From CAZOOA01 sp964581355 (GTDB taxonomy: Bacteria > Bacillota > Dethiobacteria > DTU022 > UBA8154): a DNA stretch of 64,000 nucleotides. Numbering within the stretch: position 1 is the first letter of the stretch; every line of letters begins with the position of its first letter. The notes under the pieces were generated by a model. It had not been told where the DNA came from and made no database searches. It was given only the letters and a program-made list of their open reading frames with translations. Where the stretch lies: positions 1-64,000 of the forward strand of contig CAZOOA010000003.1 of assembly GCA_964581355.1 (NCBI GenBank), written 5' to 3'. A program made the translations under genes and the position numbers. This document shows positions 9,131-17,122 of the stretch, piece after piece.

Positions 9131-9304
9131 GCAGGAATTTTGGGACAACTCAAAGAATTATAAAGTATGAAAATGGAGTTTTAAGTTTCCCGGTACGACT
9201 CCGGTTATCTTCGCGGCAAAGCGTTAAGGCTCAGTTCAAGCTTCCGCGTTCATAAAATGTGCTATTCAATTAAAGGAGGTGGGCCTGTAATACAGGCCAA
9301 TATT
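9131..9304 (+). promoter_or_regulatory. arg-usp intergenic region with SD-hairpin-start arrangement
   Basis: No terminator is recognisable after argH. Near the next gene a strong ribosome site AGGAGG (9274-9279) is followed by a perfect inverted repeat GGCCTGTAATACAGGCC (9282-9298) and then AATATT and ATG 9305. Linear spacing is 25 nt; with the hairpin folded it is 8 nt. Confidence 0.6.
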
Positions 9305-10153
9305 ATGTTTAAAAAAGTGCTACTTGCTATGGATTCTTCTGCAGCAGCCCTGGAGCTTTTTAACTGCATTCCCGATCTGCAAAAAAAAGGATTGGAAGAG
9401 CTGCTGATTGTGCATGTGGTCAACATGGAAGCTCTGCGTGGGGAAGACGCCGAGACGTACAGACAGAGGTTTGTTTCCAGAATTGAAGATAAAATGAAAG
9501 CCATTGAAGAGGAAGACATTAATGTCAGGCTGATTACCCCTCATGGACACCCTGCTGAAGAAATTGCTAAAACGGGAGAATCAGAAGATGTAGACCTGAT
9601 ATTGATCGGCTCAATCGGGGAAAGTATTATTCGGGAGATTTTCCTGGGCAGTACGGTTAACGAACTGATCCGGCTTTCCAGCAAACCTGTCCTGATCGAA
9701 AAATATATCACCCTGGGGGAAAAAACCCGCCGGATCCCGATCTTCTTACAGAAATGGGCTACAGTGATGCTGCCTACAGACTTTTCCGAGTCTTCAGAAG
9801 CAGTTTGCCAAAAATTTCTGGATAATGCGGACAAGCTGCACCGGGTAATCTTGCTTCATGTTGTTGATAAAGGACATACCGATGCTGACATTAAAAAACA
9901 TACGGAAAATGCACAAAAACACCTGCAAAAATGGGAGGAAGCGTTTCAAGCCAAAAATGTTGATGTAGAAGTGAAAGTTTCTTCGGGGGTTGCTTCCCAG
10001 CAGATCAACGATATTGCCGAGTTTGAAGGCGTAACCTTGATTGCCATGCCGACCCGTGGATTGGGTTATTTTGCCAACCTGTTAATTGGAAGTACGGCAG
10101 ATGCAGTAGTCCGCCGCTCCAATCGGCCCGTCTTATTATTTAGGGATAGTTAA
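9305..10153 (+). CDS. Tandem-domain universal stress protein (UspA family)
   Basis: Two Usp domains in one chain (about residues 1-135 and 145-282). Domain 1 has the ATP-binding pattern G-xx-G-x9-GS in GSIGESIIREIFLGS; domain 2 ends with a similar but less perfect LLIGSTADAVVRRSNRPVL. Such proteins bind ATP or sense stress; the target is unknown. I place the start at ATG 9305 because MFKKVLLAMDSS matches the family N-terminus. The reading frame is open back to ATG 9257, which would put the AGGAGG inside the gene. Product length 282 aa. Confidence 0.85.
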   Translation: MFKKVLLAMDSSAAALELFNCIPDLQKKGLEELLIVHVVNMEALRGEDAETYRQRFVSRIEDKMKAIEEEDINVRLITPHGHPAEEIAKTGESEDVDLILIGSIGESIIREIFLGSTVNELIRLSSKPVLIEKYITLGEKTRRIPIFLQKWATVMLPTDFSESSEAVCQKFLDNADKLHRVILLHVVDKGHTDADIKKHTENAQKHLQKWEEAFQAKNVDVEVKVSSGVASQQINDIAEFEGVTLIAMPTRGLGYFANLLIGSTADAVVRRSNRPVLLFRDS

Positions 10154-10462
10154 TATGGAGTTATACTATATAGATTAAACCAGAAGCTTTTTTGCTTTGG
10201 CTGTCAGCAGCGGACGTTTTTGAGTACATGACGGATTTTGTTTGTAATATACGTTCTGTTTAAAAAGTCACAATAAAGCTTAATCCTGTGTTACTTACCT
10301 GTTTCAGGCTTCATCAAAGCTAAAACAGCTTCAAAGCGGGATATTTGTGCCTTTACCCTCTGCGCTTATTACTGATCAACGCGGTTAGCCTGCGAGCCTG
10401 AGGTTCTTTTTTTCAGCACGTGCCAGTAATTTTGCGCTTTCTGCACTTTACCCTCTTTTTGA
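10154..10462. other. Intergenic stretch without recognised gene
   Basis: AT-rich non-coding sequence after the Usp gene. Two partial direct repeats around CTTTACCCTCT (about 10350 and 10446) are visible; no convincing ORF, RNA gene or strong terminator is seen. Confidence 0.5.
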
Positions 10463-10536
10463 GTAACTGCTCAGCCCTTATTTAAATGCGCAACACGCTC
10501 CGCAGCTTCGCTTAAAAATAGCGCTAAGCAGTTACC
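10463..10536 (-). repeat. Family-2 element, copy 2, core deleted
   Basis: Read on the minus strand it begins GTAACTGCTTAGCGCTATT, continues TTAAGCGAAGCTGCGG and ends GGGCTGAGCAGTTAC, so both terminal inverted repeats are intact but most of the central hairpin is missing. Only 74 bp long. Runs of five T/A flank both sides. Confidence 0.75.
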
Positions 10537-10792
10537 TTTTTGGTTCCTTTAAGCATTATTTATGGTCCACCCGTCCACACCCTGCTTCGGTTTTCTTTTC
10601 CCCGTTATATACCCATCCCTTCTCTTATTAACAAGACCTTCTCCAGCATCAAAGGTTAGTATGAAAATCAAACAATTCACTTGGTTTTTTTGTTGCTTTT
10701 TGCTCCCGGAAGAGGGTATAATCAAAAAAGCTTGTTTAGCAAAACTCCAGGACGGAAGCTTTGCTCTGATCAAACAGAAAGAGTTGCCTTGC

Positions 10793-11311
10793 ATGGAAAA
10801 TATGCCCAGGAAATACAGCCATCATTATGTGCCTTCTCCGCAGCGTATTACCCGGATCATGGAGATGCTGCAACAAAACCAGCAAGAAATGGATGCTCTA
10901 GTTGCTGAAGTATTGGCTGCCAATGGCGACCTGATAGCAGTTGGGGAGCCCAGGTTTTTGCTGCGGTTAGGCAGCTATCTTTATGATTATTACCTGCTGC
11001 TGGAAGAAATTATGCTGGCTCTAGCTTCTCTGGCGGATCAGTGGACCCCAGGCAGTCTGGATTGGCATGTGCGACTGTTAAAGCTTCTGAGTTCACCGGT
11101 AAAAGAGGTCAGGCCGCCAGCTTTTTCTCCAGACACGGCTTCGTTTCTGGAAGGGTATCTCTATTTTTATCTTTCTTTTCATCACAATTGCTCCAATCTA
11201 TCTCGAGAAAAAATGAACAGGTTAGTTAATGATCTGGAACGGACCCACAAGATGGTCATGGAAGATTTGGCTCGATTTAACCGAGTCTTAAAAATGCTTT
11301 ACAGGTGCTAA
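10793..11311 (+). CDS. Helical protein, possibly HepT-like (degenerate)
   Basis: Unnamed protein of about 172 aa if started at ATG 10793 (MENMPRKYSHHY); the frame is open back to 10562 but that part has no family look, and no strong ribosome site is visible for either start. The region LYDYYLLLEEIMLALASLAD followed by DWHVRLLKLL and VRPPAFSPDTASFLEGYL resembles the helical HepT-like fold (toxin side of MNT/HepT systems). The family's RX4HXY ribonuclease motif is absent: the equivalent stretch is YFYLSFHHNCS. There is no antitoxin gene beside it; it lies 14 bp before the Vor genes, so it may have another role. Function unknown. Confidence 0.5.
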   Translation: MENMPRKYSHHYVPSPQRITRIMEMLQQNQQEMDALVAEVLAANGDLIAVGEPRFLLRLGSYLYDYYLLLEEIMLALASLADQWTPGSLDWHVRLLKLLSSPVKEVRPPAFSPDTASFLEGYLYFYLSFHHNCSNLSREKMNRLVNDLERTHKMVMEDLARFNRVLKMLYRC

Positions 11312-11325
11312 GGAGGGAATAAAGT

Positions 11326-11562
11326 TTGGGCAAGATTATGATTAAAGCAGAAGGTTGTAAGGGTTGCAGGTATTGTGCCAGCGCCTGTCCCAGGGAACTT
11401 ATTGCCATCAATACGGACGAAATCAATATTCTCGGCTACAATCCGGCCCGGTTTGAAAACAACCCGGACAAGCCATGTGTTGGGTGCGCTTTATGTGCCG
11501 AGGTCTGTCCTGATGTGCTGATTGAAGTTTACAGGGAAAAGAAAGGGGCGAAAAACAAATGA
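11326..11562 (+). CDS. vorD: 2-oxoacid:ferredoxin oxidoreductase delta (ferredoxin) subunit
   Basis: A 78-aa two-cluster ferredoxin with two [4Fe-4S] motifs, CKGCRYCASACP and CVGCALCAEVCP. It passes electrons from the catalytic subunits to free ferredoxin. The start is TTG 11326 after AAGGAGGG. Its stop overlaps the next gene start (ATGA at 11559), the normal coupling in this gene set. KorD and VorD cannot be told apart from the sequence alone. Confidence 0.9.
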   Translation: MGKIMIKAEGCKGCRYCASACPRELIAINTDEINILGYNPARFENNPDKPCVGCALCAEVCPDVLIEVYREKKGAKNK

Positions 11563-12638
11563 ACCAGTGTAAGATGCTAAGAGGTAGTGTAGCTCTGGCA
11601 GAGGGAGCACTAATCGCCGGTTGCCAGTACTATTTTGGCTATCCAATTACTCCCCAAAATGATATTCCAGAGTATCTCTCTCAGCAGCTGCCTAAGCAGG
11701 GAGGCATTTTTATTCAAGCGGAGAGCGAGGTAGCTTCAATTAATATGCTCTTGGGGGCGGCAGCAGCAGGGGCCCGTGCCATGACTTCCTCATCAGGTCC
11801 TGGCATATCATTGATGCAGGAAGGTCTTTCCTACATGGCCGGTTCAGAATTGCCAGGCCTGGTTGTGAATATTACACGGATTGGACCGGGTTTAGGCGGC
11901 ATTGCGCCTTCTCAAGGGGACTACTGGCAGGCTACCCGGGGAGGAGGACACGGCGATTACCGGTTAATCGTGCTGGCTCCCAATTCAGTCCAGGAAATGT
12001 ATGATTTAACGATTAAGGCTTTTGAGCTGGCTGACAAATACAGAAACCCGGCCATGATTTTAGGGGATGCCATCCTGGGGCAGATGAAAGAACCAGTTCG
12101 GCTGAACAAACCTGATATTGAGCCACCGGAAAAACCTTGGGCGCTGCGTGGAGCCAGTGGTAGAAAGCCTCAATTAATCAAGTCTTTGTTCCTTAAAGAT
12201 GGTGAAATGGAAAAGCACAACTGGCACCTGCAGGAGAAGTATAAGCGGTTAAGGGAAAATGAGGCGATGGTAGAAGCAGATCTGGAAGATAAAATGGACA
12301 TCCTGGTTGTTTCTTTTGGATCCTGCTCAAGAATTGTGCAATCAGCTGTCCACATGGCCCGTTCCCGGGGAATCAGGGTGGGGCTGGTTCGTCCTATATC
12401 CCTTTATCCATTCCCGGAAAGGCAGATCAGGGAAGCTTCCAAGATTGCGCAGAAAGTTCTTACGGTAGAGATGAATACCGGGCAGATGTGGGATGATGTT
12501 CGACTCTCCCTGGCCCCAGGGTGCCAGGCCCGTTTGATGGCCAGGCCGGGCGGGGGGATTCCTACGCCACAGCAGATCGTAGAGGAGATAGACTCTTTTT
12601 TGAAGGCAGGTGATCAGGTTGCAGAAAGTATTTGCTAA
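11559..12638 (+). CDS. vorB: 2-oxoacid:ferredoxin oxidoreductase alpha subunit, VorB type
   Basis: Alpha subunit of a CoA-dependent 2-oxoacid:ferredoxin oxidoreductase, 359 aa. Seen: YYFGYPITPQNDIPEYLSQQ, SSSGPGISLMQEG, PSQGDYWQATRGGGHGDYR and NPAMILGDAILGQM. These match proteins usually named VorB (branched-chain 2-oxoacid) more than 2-oxoglutarate enzymes, though substrate cannot be proved. If branched-chain 2-oxoacids are used, the enzyme would yield isovaleryl-CoA from leucine and so feed the pathway at 47843-63540. It overlaps the next gene by 20-29 bp. Confidence 0.88.
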   Translation: MNQCKMLRGSVALAEGALIAGCQYYFGYPITPQNDIPEYLSQQLPKQGGIFIQAESEVASINMLLGAAAAGARAMTSSSGPGISLMQEGLSYMAGSELPGLVVNITRIGPGLGGIAPSQGDYWQATRGGGHGDYRLIVLAPNSVQEMYDLTIKAFELADKYRNPAMILGDAILGQMKEPVRLNKPDIEPPEKPWALRGASGRKPQLIKSLFLKDGEMEKHNWHLQEKYKRLRENEAMVEADLEDKMDILVVSFGSCSRIVQSAVHMARSRGIRVGLVRPISLYPFPERQIREASKIAQKVLTVEMNTGQMWDDVRLSLAPGCQARLMARPGGGIPTPQQIVEEIDSFLKAGDQVAESIC

Positions 12639-13371
12639 ACCAGAATCATTAATTGAAACGACCTTCCACTTTTGCCCTGGCTGCCACCATGGAACCGTTC
12701 ATCGCCTGGTTTGCGAAGCGATTGATCACTACCAGGCTCGTGAAAAAACCATCGGTGTTCCCGGCGTTGGTTGTGGAGTATTTCTGTATGATTATGTTGA
12801 CATCGATGTCTGTGAAGCCCCTCACGGCAGAGCTCCCGCTGTGGCCACAGGCTTGAAAAGGGTTTTGCCTCAAAGCTTAATTTTTACCTACCAGGGAGAC
12901 GGTGATTTAGGAGCTATTGGGATGTCCGAAATAGTGCATACAGCCAACCGGGGGGAAAATATTACAGTAATTTTCGTTAACAACAGCGTCTACGGCATGA
13001 CGGGGGGGCAAATGGCGCCGACCACTCTCTTGGGGCAGCAGACCACAACTTCTCCCTATGGAAGGGATTTTCATACGGATGGCTATCCCATCCGGATGAC
13101 TGAAATGCTTGCTACCCTGGAGGGGGTTGCATTTGCCTCCCGGGTTTCGCTTCATACAGCGGCACATGTGAAAAAAGCCCGGAAAGCGATAATGAAAGCA
13201 TTTGAGATGCAGACACAAAATATGGGTTTTACCTTCGTGGAGTTTATTTCTTCCTGCCCAACTAATTGGAACATGAATCCCCAAAAAAGTGTGGAACGCC
13301 TGGAGGAGGAAATGCTTCCTTATTACCCGTTGGGTACGTTTAAAGAACGGACAGCACCGGACTACTTATAA
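12619..13371 (+). CDS. vorA: 2-oxoacid:ferredoxin oxidoreductase beta (TPP) subunit
   Basis: Thiamine-diphosphate-binding catalytic subunit, 250 aa. The Cys motif FCPGCHHG is at the N-terminus, and the TPP motif runs from GDGDLGAIG to VNNSVYGMTGGQ. The start is taken as TTG 12619, which sits just after AGGTGATC (12608-12615), an extended match to the 16S 3' end; GTG 12610 lies inside that site. It overlaps the alpha gene. Confidence 0.88.
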   Translation: MQKVFAKPESLIETTFHFCPGCHHGTVHRLVCEAIDHYQAREKTIGVPGVGCGVFLYDYVDIDVCEAPHGRAPAVATGLKRVLPQSLIFTYQGDGDLGAIGMSEIVHTANRGENITVIFVNNSVYGMTGGQMAPTTLLGQQTTTSPYGRDFHTDGYPIRMTEMLATLEGVAFASRVSLHTAAHVKKARKAIMKAFEMQTQNMGFTFVEFISSCPTNWNMNPQKSVERLEEEMLPYYPLGTFKERTAPDYL

Positions 13372-13386
13372 ACGAGGTGGTTAAGA

Positions 13387-13941
13387 ATGTACTATGATGT
13401 TATCCTGACCGGTTTTGGTGGGCAGGGCATTCTCTTAATTGGAGACATTTTGGCCCAGGCGGCCATGATGGAAGATAAGCATGTAACATGGATGCCCTCT
13501 TACGGCGTGGAAATGCGAGGTGGAACCGCCAACTGCACAGTGGTTATTTCTACTGAAACTATCGGTTCACCCCTGACCGATCAACCCCATGGCGTGATCT
13601 GTATGAGTAAGCCTTCCCTGCTAAAATTCCAGGGTAAAATTAAAGAAAAAGGTCTGCTGGTTGTAAATACTTCCTTCGTTGAACAGGAACTGGTCACTCG
13701 AGAAGATATTGAAGCAATATGCTTACCAGCCAGTGAGATAGCATTCCAGGAAGTAGGCCAGCATAAGATGGCTAACATGATTGTTTTAGGGGCATTCCTG
13801 GCGGCCAGCAAGGTTGTCGACCCGCAGACGGTAGTAAATTCCCTGGCGGAATTGTTTCAGGGAGAAAAGGAAAAGCTCATTGCTCCCATGGTCCAGGCAC
13901 TGCATTGCGGTATGAACTACCAAAATACACAGGAGGTGTAA
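13387..13941 (+). CDS. vorC: 2-oxoacid:ferredoxin oxidoreductase gamma subunit
   Basis: Gamma subunit, 184 aa. GFGGQGILLIGDILAQAAM and SYGVEMRGGTANCTV are the usual CoA-side motifs of this family. It completes a delta-alpha-beta-gamma operon (11326-13941). Its last codons carry the AGGAGGTG ribosome site of the regulator that follows two bases later. Confidence 0.92.
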   Translation: MYYDVILTGFGGQGILLIGDILAQAAMMEDKHVTWMPSYGVEMRGGTANCTVVISTETIGSPLTDQPHGVICMSKPSLLKFQGKIKEKGLLVVNTSFVEQELVTREDIEAICLPASEIAFQEVGQHKMANMIVLGAFLAASKVVDPQTVVNSLAELFQGEKEKLIAPMVQALHCGMNYQNTQEV

Positions 13942-13943
13942 AA

Positions 13944-14525
13944 TTGTCTCGAGAAGAGCAGAATGAAATCAATGTAGGGGAAACGATAAAAAAATTGCGG
14001 CAGGAAAAACAATTAACCCTGCACCAGGTAGCCGAGCGCACCGGATTCTCCACGGCCTTGCTTTCCCAGATTGAAAACCACCTGATTTCCCCTCCCTTGG
14101 GGACCCTGGGGAAAATTGCCCGGGCCCTGGAGGTGGATATGGGCTACTTCTTTGGGTCCAGCAGCAATGCCCAGTTTACCATTGTTCGGCACAATGAAAG
14201 ACGTCCCGTTTCCCGGGTTGCTTCCAGGCAGGGAGTCAAATACGGCTACTCGTATGAGTCCCTGGCTTTTGAGCAGAAAAATCGTCATATGGAGCCTTTC
14301 ATTGTCATCCTGGAACCAGCCACCCGAAAAGATCGACATGCCTACAGCCATGAAGGCGAAGAGTTCATTTTTGTCCTGGATGGCAAAATGGAAGTCATCC
14401 TGGGGGACCATGTTGATATTCTCGAACCCGGCGATTCAATTTATTTTCATTCAGAGATACCCCACAGGGTTCAGTGCGTCGACGGTGAAGAAACCAGAAT
14501 CCTGGCAGTAATTTACACCCCTTAA
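13944..14525 (+). CDS. XRE-family regulator with C-terminal cupin domain
   Basis: Transcription factor, 193 aa. The helix-turn-helix is at about residues 10-65 (LRQEKQLTLHQVAERTGFS and ALLSQIEN). A cupin_2 barrel is at about residues 115-190 (HSHEGEE-like HAYSHEGEEFIFVLDGKMEV, then EPGDSIYFHSEIPHRV). Such proteins sense a small metabolite in the cupin pocket. The start is TTG 13944 after AGGAGGTG. It is the last gene of the Vor operon, so it probably controls it; a perfect palindrome overlaps its stop codon. Confidence 0.9.
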   Translation: MSREEQNEINVGETIKKLRQEKQLTLHQVAERTGFSTALLSQIENHLISPPLGTLGKIARALEVDMGYFFGSSSNAQFTIVRHNERRPVSRVASRQGVKYGYSYESLAFEQKNRHMEPFIVILEPATRKDRHAYSHEGEEFIFVLDGKMEVILGDHVDILEPGDSIYFHSEIPHRVQCVDGEETRILAVIYTP

Positions 14526-14543
14526 GTATACTTAAGGGGTGTA
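14514..14543. terminator. Perfect 30-bp palindrome (terminator or operator)
   Basis: TACACCCCTTAAGTA (14514-14528) is followed at once by its exact reverse complement to 14543. It covers the stop codon of the XRE-cupin gene. The downstream T run is weak (ATTTTC), so it may end transcription in both directions or be a binding site for a dimeric repressor. Confidence 0.55.
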
Positions 14544-14625
14544 TTTTCAAATGCTGGCCTGGCCTTTATTGTTGAACTGCCCGCTGCAGAACGTCCCAGG
14601 CTGATATCTTTTGTTTTTAAAGTGG

Positions 14626-14814
14626 TTAGTAGCCTTCAAAGATATTCCATTTAAGAAATAACAGGGAGGCCAGAACCTGAACAATACCAATAAAAAATGT
14701 GGTTAACAGAAAGCCCTCGTCGTAAGTAAATGAACTGACTATACTCCAAACACCAATAATCAGGAGAATTACAAAAAGAATCCATTGACGGTATTGAAAT
14801 TTTTTTCTCAACAC
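14626..14814 (-). CDS. Small two-helix membrane protein
   Basis: Predicted protein of 62 aa on the minus strand. Two hydrophobic segments are visible: WILFVILLIIGVWSIV (about residues 11-27) and LLTTFFIGIVQVLASLLFL (about 36-55), with a basic N-terminus. The start is GTG 14814 or the adjacent TTG, with GGAGGG a few bases upstream, which supports a real gene. Not recognised; function unknown. It is one of only two minus-strand genes in the window. Confidence 0.6.
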   Translation of the reverse strand: MLRKKFQYRQWILFVILLIIGVWSIVSSFTYDEGFLLTTFFIGIVQVLASLLFLKWNIFEGY

Positions 14815-15024
14815 TCTCCCTCCAATCTTCTGGTTTAAATTTTATATGACTTTATGCCCTATGTCTATTATGACATGATTCATCATGAATTTCAAATTAC
14901 CTTTTTTCTGGTTGTTTTGCCTACAAGCGGATATTTTTCGCACAAAAAAAGGAAAAAGAAGCATTTGTGACGAATTACCCCTAAATGAACCTTGGCATCT
15001 TTTTTTTGGGGAGATAATGTCACG

Positions 15025-16167
15025 TTGACTATCTATTATGGATTTATGACTGTTCTATCTATTATGATTGCAGGGCTGATTTACTTAGCAAAAAAGCCTT
15101 TCTTGGGGGTTCCTAAAAAATATCTGTATGCCATGGTATTATGGGTATTTCTGGTTTCCGCTTTTTTCCCAGGGTTGCTTAGTTTTTTTTCGTTACAATT
15201 TGCCCTGGTTAGCTCGACTTTTATCGCTCTTTTGGGAGCTGCCTTGCTTTATTCCCGGGCTGAACAGAAAGCGGGTGAAGCGGAAACATATGAAGAGATG
15301 AAAGTGAAAACGACAAAAGATTATTCTGTAGATGATGTTGTTTCCCTGGAAAATGAATTTTCCGCTGCAGCGATTGCTTCAGAAGAGCCTTTCACTTCAT
15401 CGACTTTTATAATGGATCAAGAAGGGTCAGCACATAAAGAACAAACAGGTCCGGATATCCCTTTTACACTTCAAGATCAAAAAGAAGTTCAGGAAGAGGG
15501 GGATGAACGCAAAGAGCTGGAACAGGTTGAACCGGAACTGTTGCAACAGCAGACTGAAAAAGACGTAGAAGAAGACCTGGATGAGCCAGTGCCGCAGCAG
15601 CAATTGGATCAGGATGAAAAGGCGCGGCAGGATGAGAAAGCGCGGATAGAAGAGGCCGCCCAGGAAGAACATAAAACAGAAACTCCAGAAGAACAACTGC
15701 TTTTAACAACAGGTGAACAAGCCAGCCTGTTTTTACCTGAATCTTTCGAGGAACCTAAAGAGGAGGAGGTACTATTTTTGCCCCAACAAAAAGATAAGAT
15801 AACTGAATTGATTAATAACGCTTTTATAGCCAAAGAACAAAGCAATTTCTCTCAGGCAGCAGGTATTTTTAAGTCGGCCCTGGCTTATGTTGATGATGTT
15901 TCCGTAAAAGGTATGATCTATACGGAATTGGTTTTTATTTACAAAGAAATGGGCAAGTACCTGGAAGCTGCTGGGCTAATGGAGGGATTTCTCACCGAGA
16001 ACGCAGCAAAACTTTCCCCATCTTTAAAAAACCATTTTACTCAACTAGTATCTTATTTGCGAACCCTTGACGAATTATTAAAAAAAGCGGAACATCCCGA
16101 AATTCCTTTTTCACAAGTTCCTCGGTTGATTAAAGTAAGGGCAGAAAAGGTTTTCAAAGAAGACTAA
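15025..16167 (+). CDS. Membrane protein with acidic linker and C-terminal TPR-like repeats
   Basis: Not recognised as a named family. From TTG 15025 (GGGGAG upstream) it is 380 aa; TTG 14992 is an alternative. Three hydrophobic helices occupy about residues 3-21, 34-53 and 58-76. Then comes a Glu/Gln-rich low-complexity linker (about 80-255), and a helical region (about 260-345) of TPR-like pattern containing AKEQSNFSQAAGIFKSAL and ELVFIYKEMGKYLEAAGLME. The layout suggests a membrane-anchored scaffold in the cytoplasm. It is followed 24 bp later by the PRC-barrel gene. Confidence 0.7.
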   Translation: MTIYYGFMTVLSIMIAGLIYLAKKPFLGVPKKYLYAMVLWVFLVSAFFPGLLSFFSLQFALVSSTFIALLGAALLYSRAEQKAGEAETYEEMKVKTTKDYSVDDVVSLENEFSAAAIASEEPFTSSTFIMDQEGSAHKEQTGPDIPFTLQDQKEVQEEGDERKELEQVEPELLQQQTEKDVEEDLDEPVPQQQLDQDEKARQDEKARIEEAAQEEHKTETPEEQLLLTTGEQASLFLPESFEEPKEEEVLFLPQQKDKITELINNAFIAKEQSNFSQAAGIFKSALAYVDDVSVKGMIYTELVFIYKEMGKYLEAAGLMEGFLTENAAKLSPSLKNHFTQLVSYLRTLDELLKKAEHPEIPFSQVPRLIKVRAEKVFKED

Positions 16168-16191
16168 CCATTTTATAAGGAGGATGAAACG

Positions 16192-17043
16192 ATGAAAAAA
16201 AGTCAGGAAATTGTCAATTCCCCCGTCATCAGTATCGCTGATGGGACACAAATCGGCTCGATTAAGGGTTTGGTAATTAACCCTCAGCAGAAAAACGTGG
16301 AATTTCTACTCCTGGATGAACAGGGAAGTGGCCAGAAATTAAGAGGGCTTCCATTTCTTGCGGCAGAAGGCTTTGGGGAATATGCGATTACAGTGGAAAA
16401 TGAAAATGTTATTATTGACACATTAAAGGTAGGGGCTTTAACCGAACTGGTGCAGCAGGGAGTTAATGTTATCGGCAAAAAAGTAATTACTAAAAAAGGA
16501 AAATACTTGGGGGATATAACCGAGTTCTCCCTGGATATTTCCAACGGCTCCCTGGCTGAGATTTATTATAAAGCCGAGGGTGAGGAAGAGAAATCCATTT
16601 CTGCGCAAAATGTTTTGACCATCGGGAAAGAAGTAGTCATTGTTGAGGAGATGGTATCTGCAACTGCTCCTTCAGCAACCGGTGAAAGCGAAGCCCTGCG
16701 GGGCACTGAACCTTCTTCAAATTTTAAACAGGGAGATGAAAGATCGCAGCAGGGTGAAGTTGATTCGCAGCAGCTGGCAACTGAAGAAAAGCCCGCTGGC
16801 GCGGATATATCGAAGCAAGAACCGGCACCTTCTGAAAAAAGCGATCTGGATCCCGCCGACATTTTTATTCAGAGGCAGCGTCAGCATATTATTGGCAAGG
16901 CTTTACTGAAAGATTTAAAGTCTGATACGGGTGAAGTGATTGCCTGGGAGAACGAAGTTGTGACAGAAGAACTATTTAATCGTGTTTATCAACTGGGCAC
17001 TCAGAAGTTGATGGAGCTGGCCATGTCTGTGCGTGAAAGCTAG
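16192..17043 (+). CDS. PRC-barrel domain protein
   Basis: Protein of 283 aa with two N-terminal PRC-barrel-like units: about residues 1-80 (VISIADGTQIGSIKGLVINP) and about 90-155 (VNVIGKKVITKKGKYLGDI). A Ser/Glu/Gln-rich linker and a C-terminal helical part follow. PRC barrels bind RNA or proteins (RimM, photosynthetic reaction centre H subunit); the partner here is unknown. The start is ATG 16192 after AAGGAGGATG. It probably shares a transcript with the preceding TPR protein and the following VanW protein. Confidence 0.85.
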   Translation: MKKSQEIVNSPVISIADGTQIGSIKGLVINPQQKNVEFLLLDEQGSGQKLRGLPFLAAEGFGEYAITVENENVIIDTLKVGALTELVQQGVNVIGKKVITKKGKYLGDITEFSLDISNGSLAEIYYKAEGEEEKSISAQNVLTIGKEVVIVEEMVSATAPSATGESEALRGTEPSSNFKQGDERSQQGEVDSQQLATEEKPAGADISKQEPAPSEKSDLDPADIFIQRQRQHIIGKALLKDLKSDTGEVIAWENEVVTEELFNRVYQLGTQKLMELAMSVRES

Positions 17044-17122
17044 CTTCAGTGATGAAAGAGTTGCCCCCGTTTCCTGTTTAAGAATTTGCCTGTTTAAAAT
17101 GGAAGCCTGAGGGGGTGGTCAG

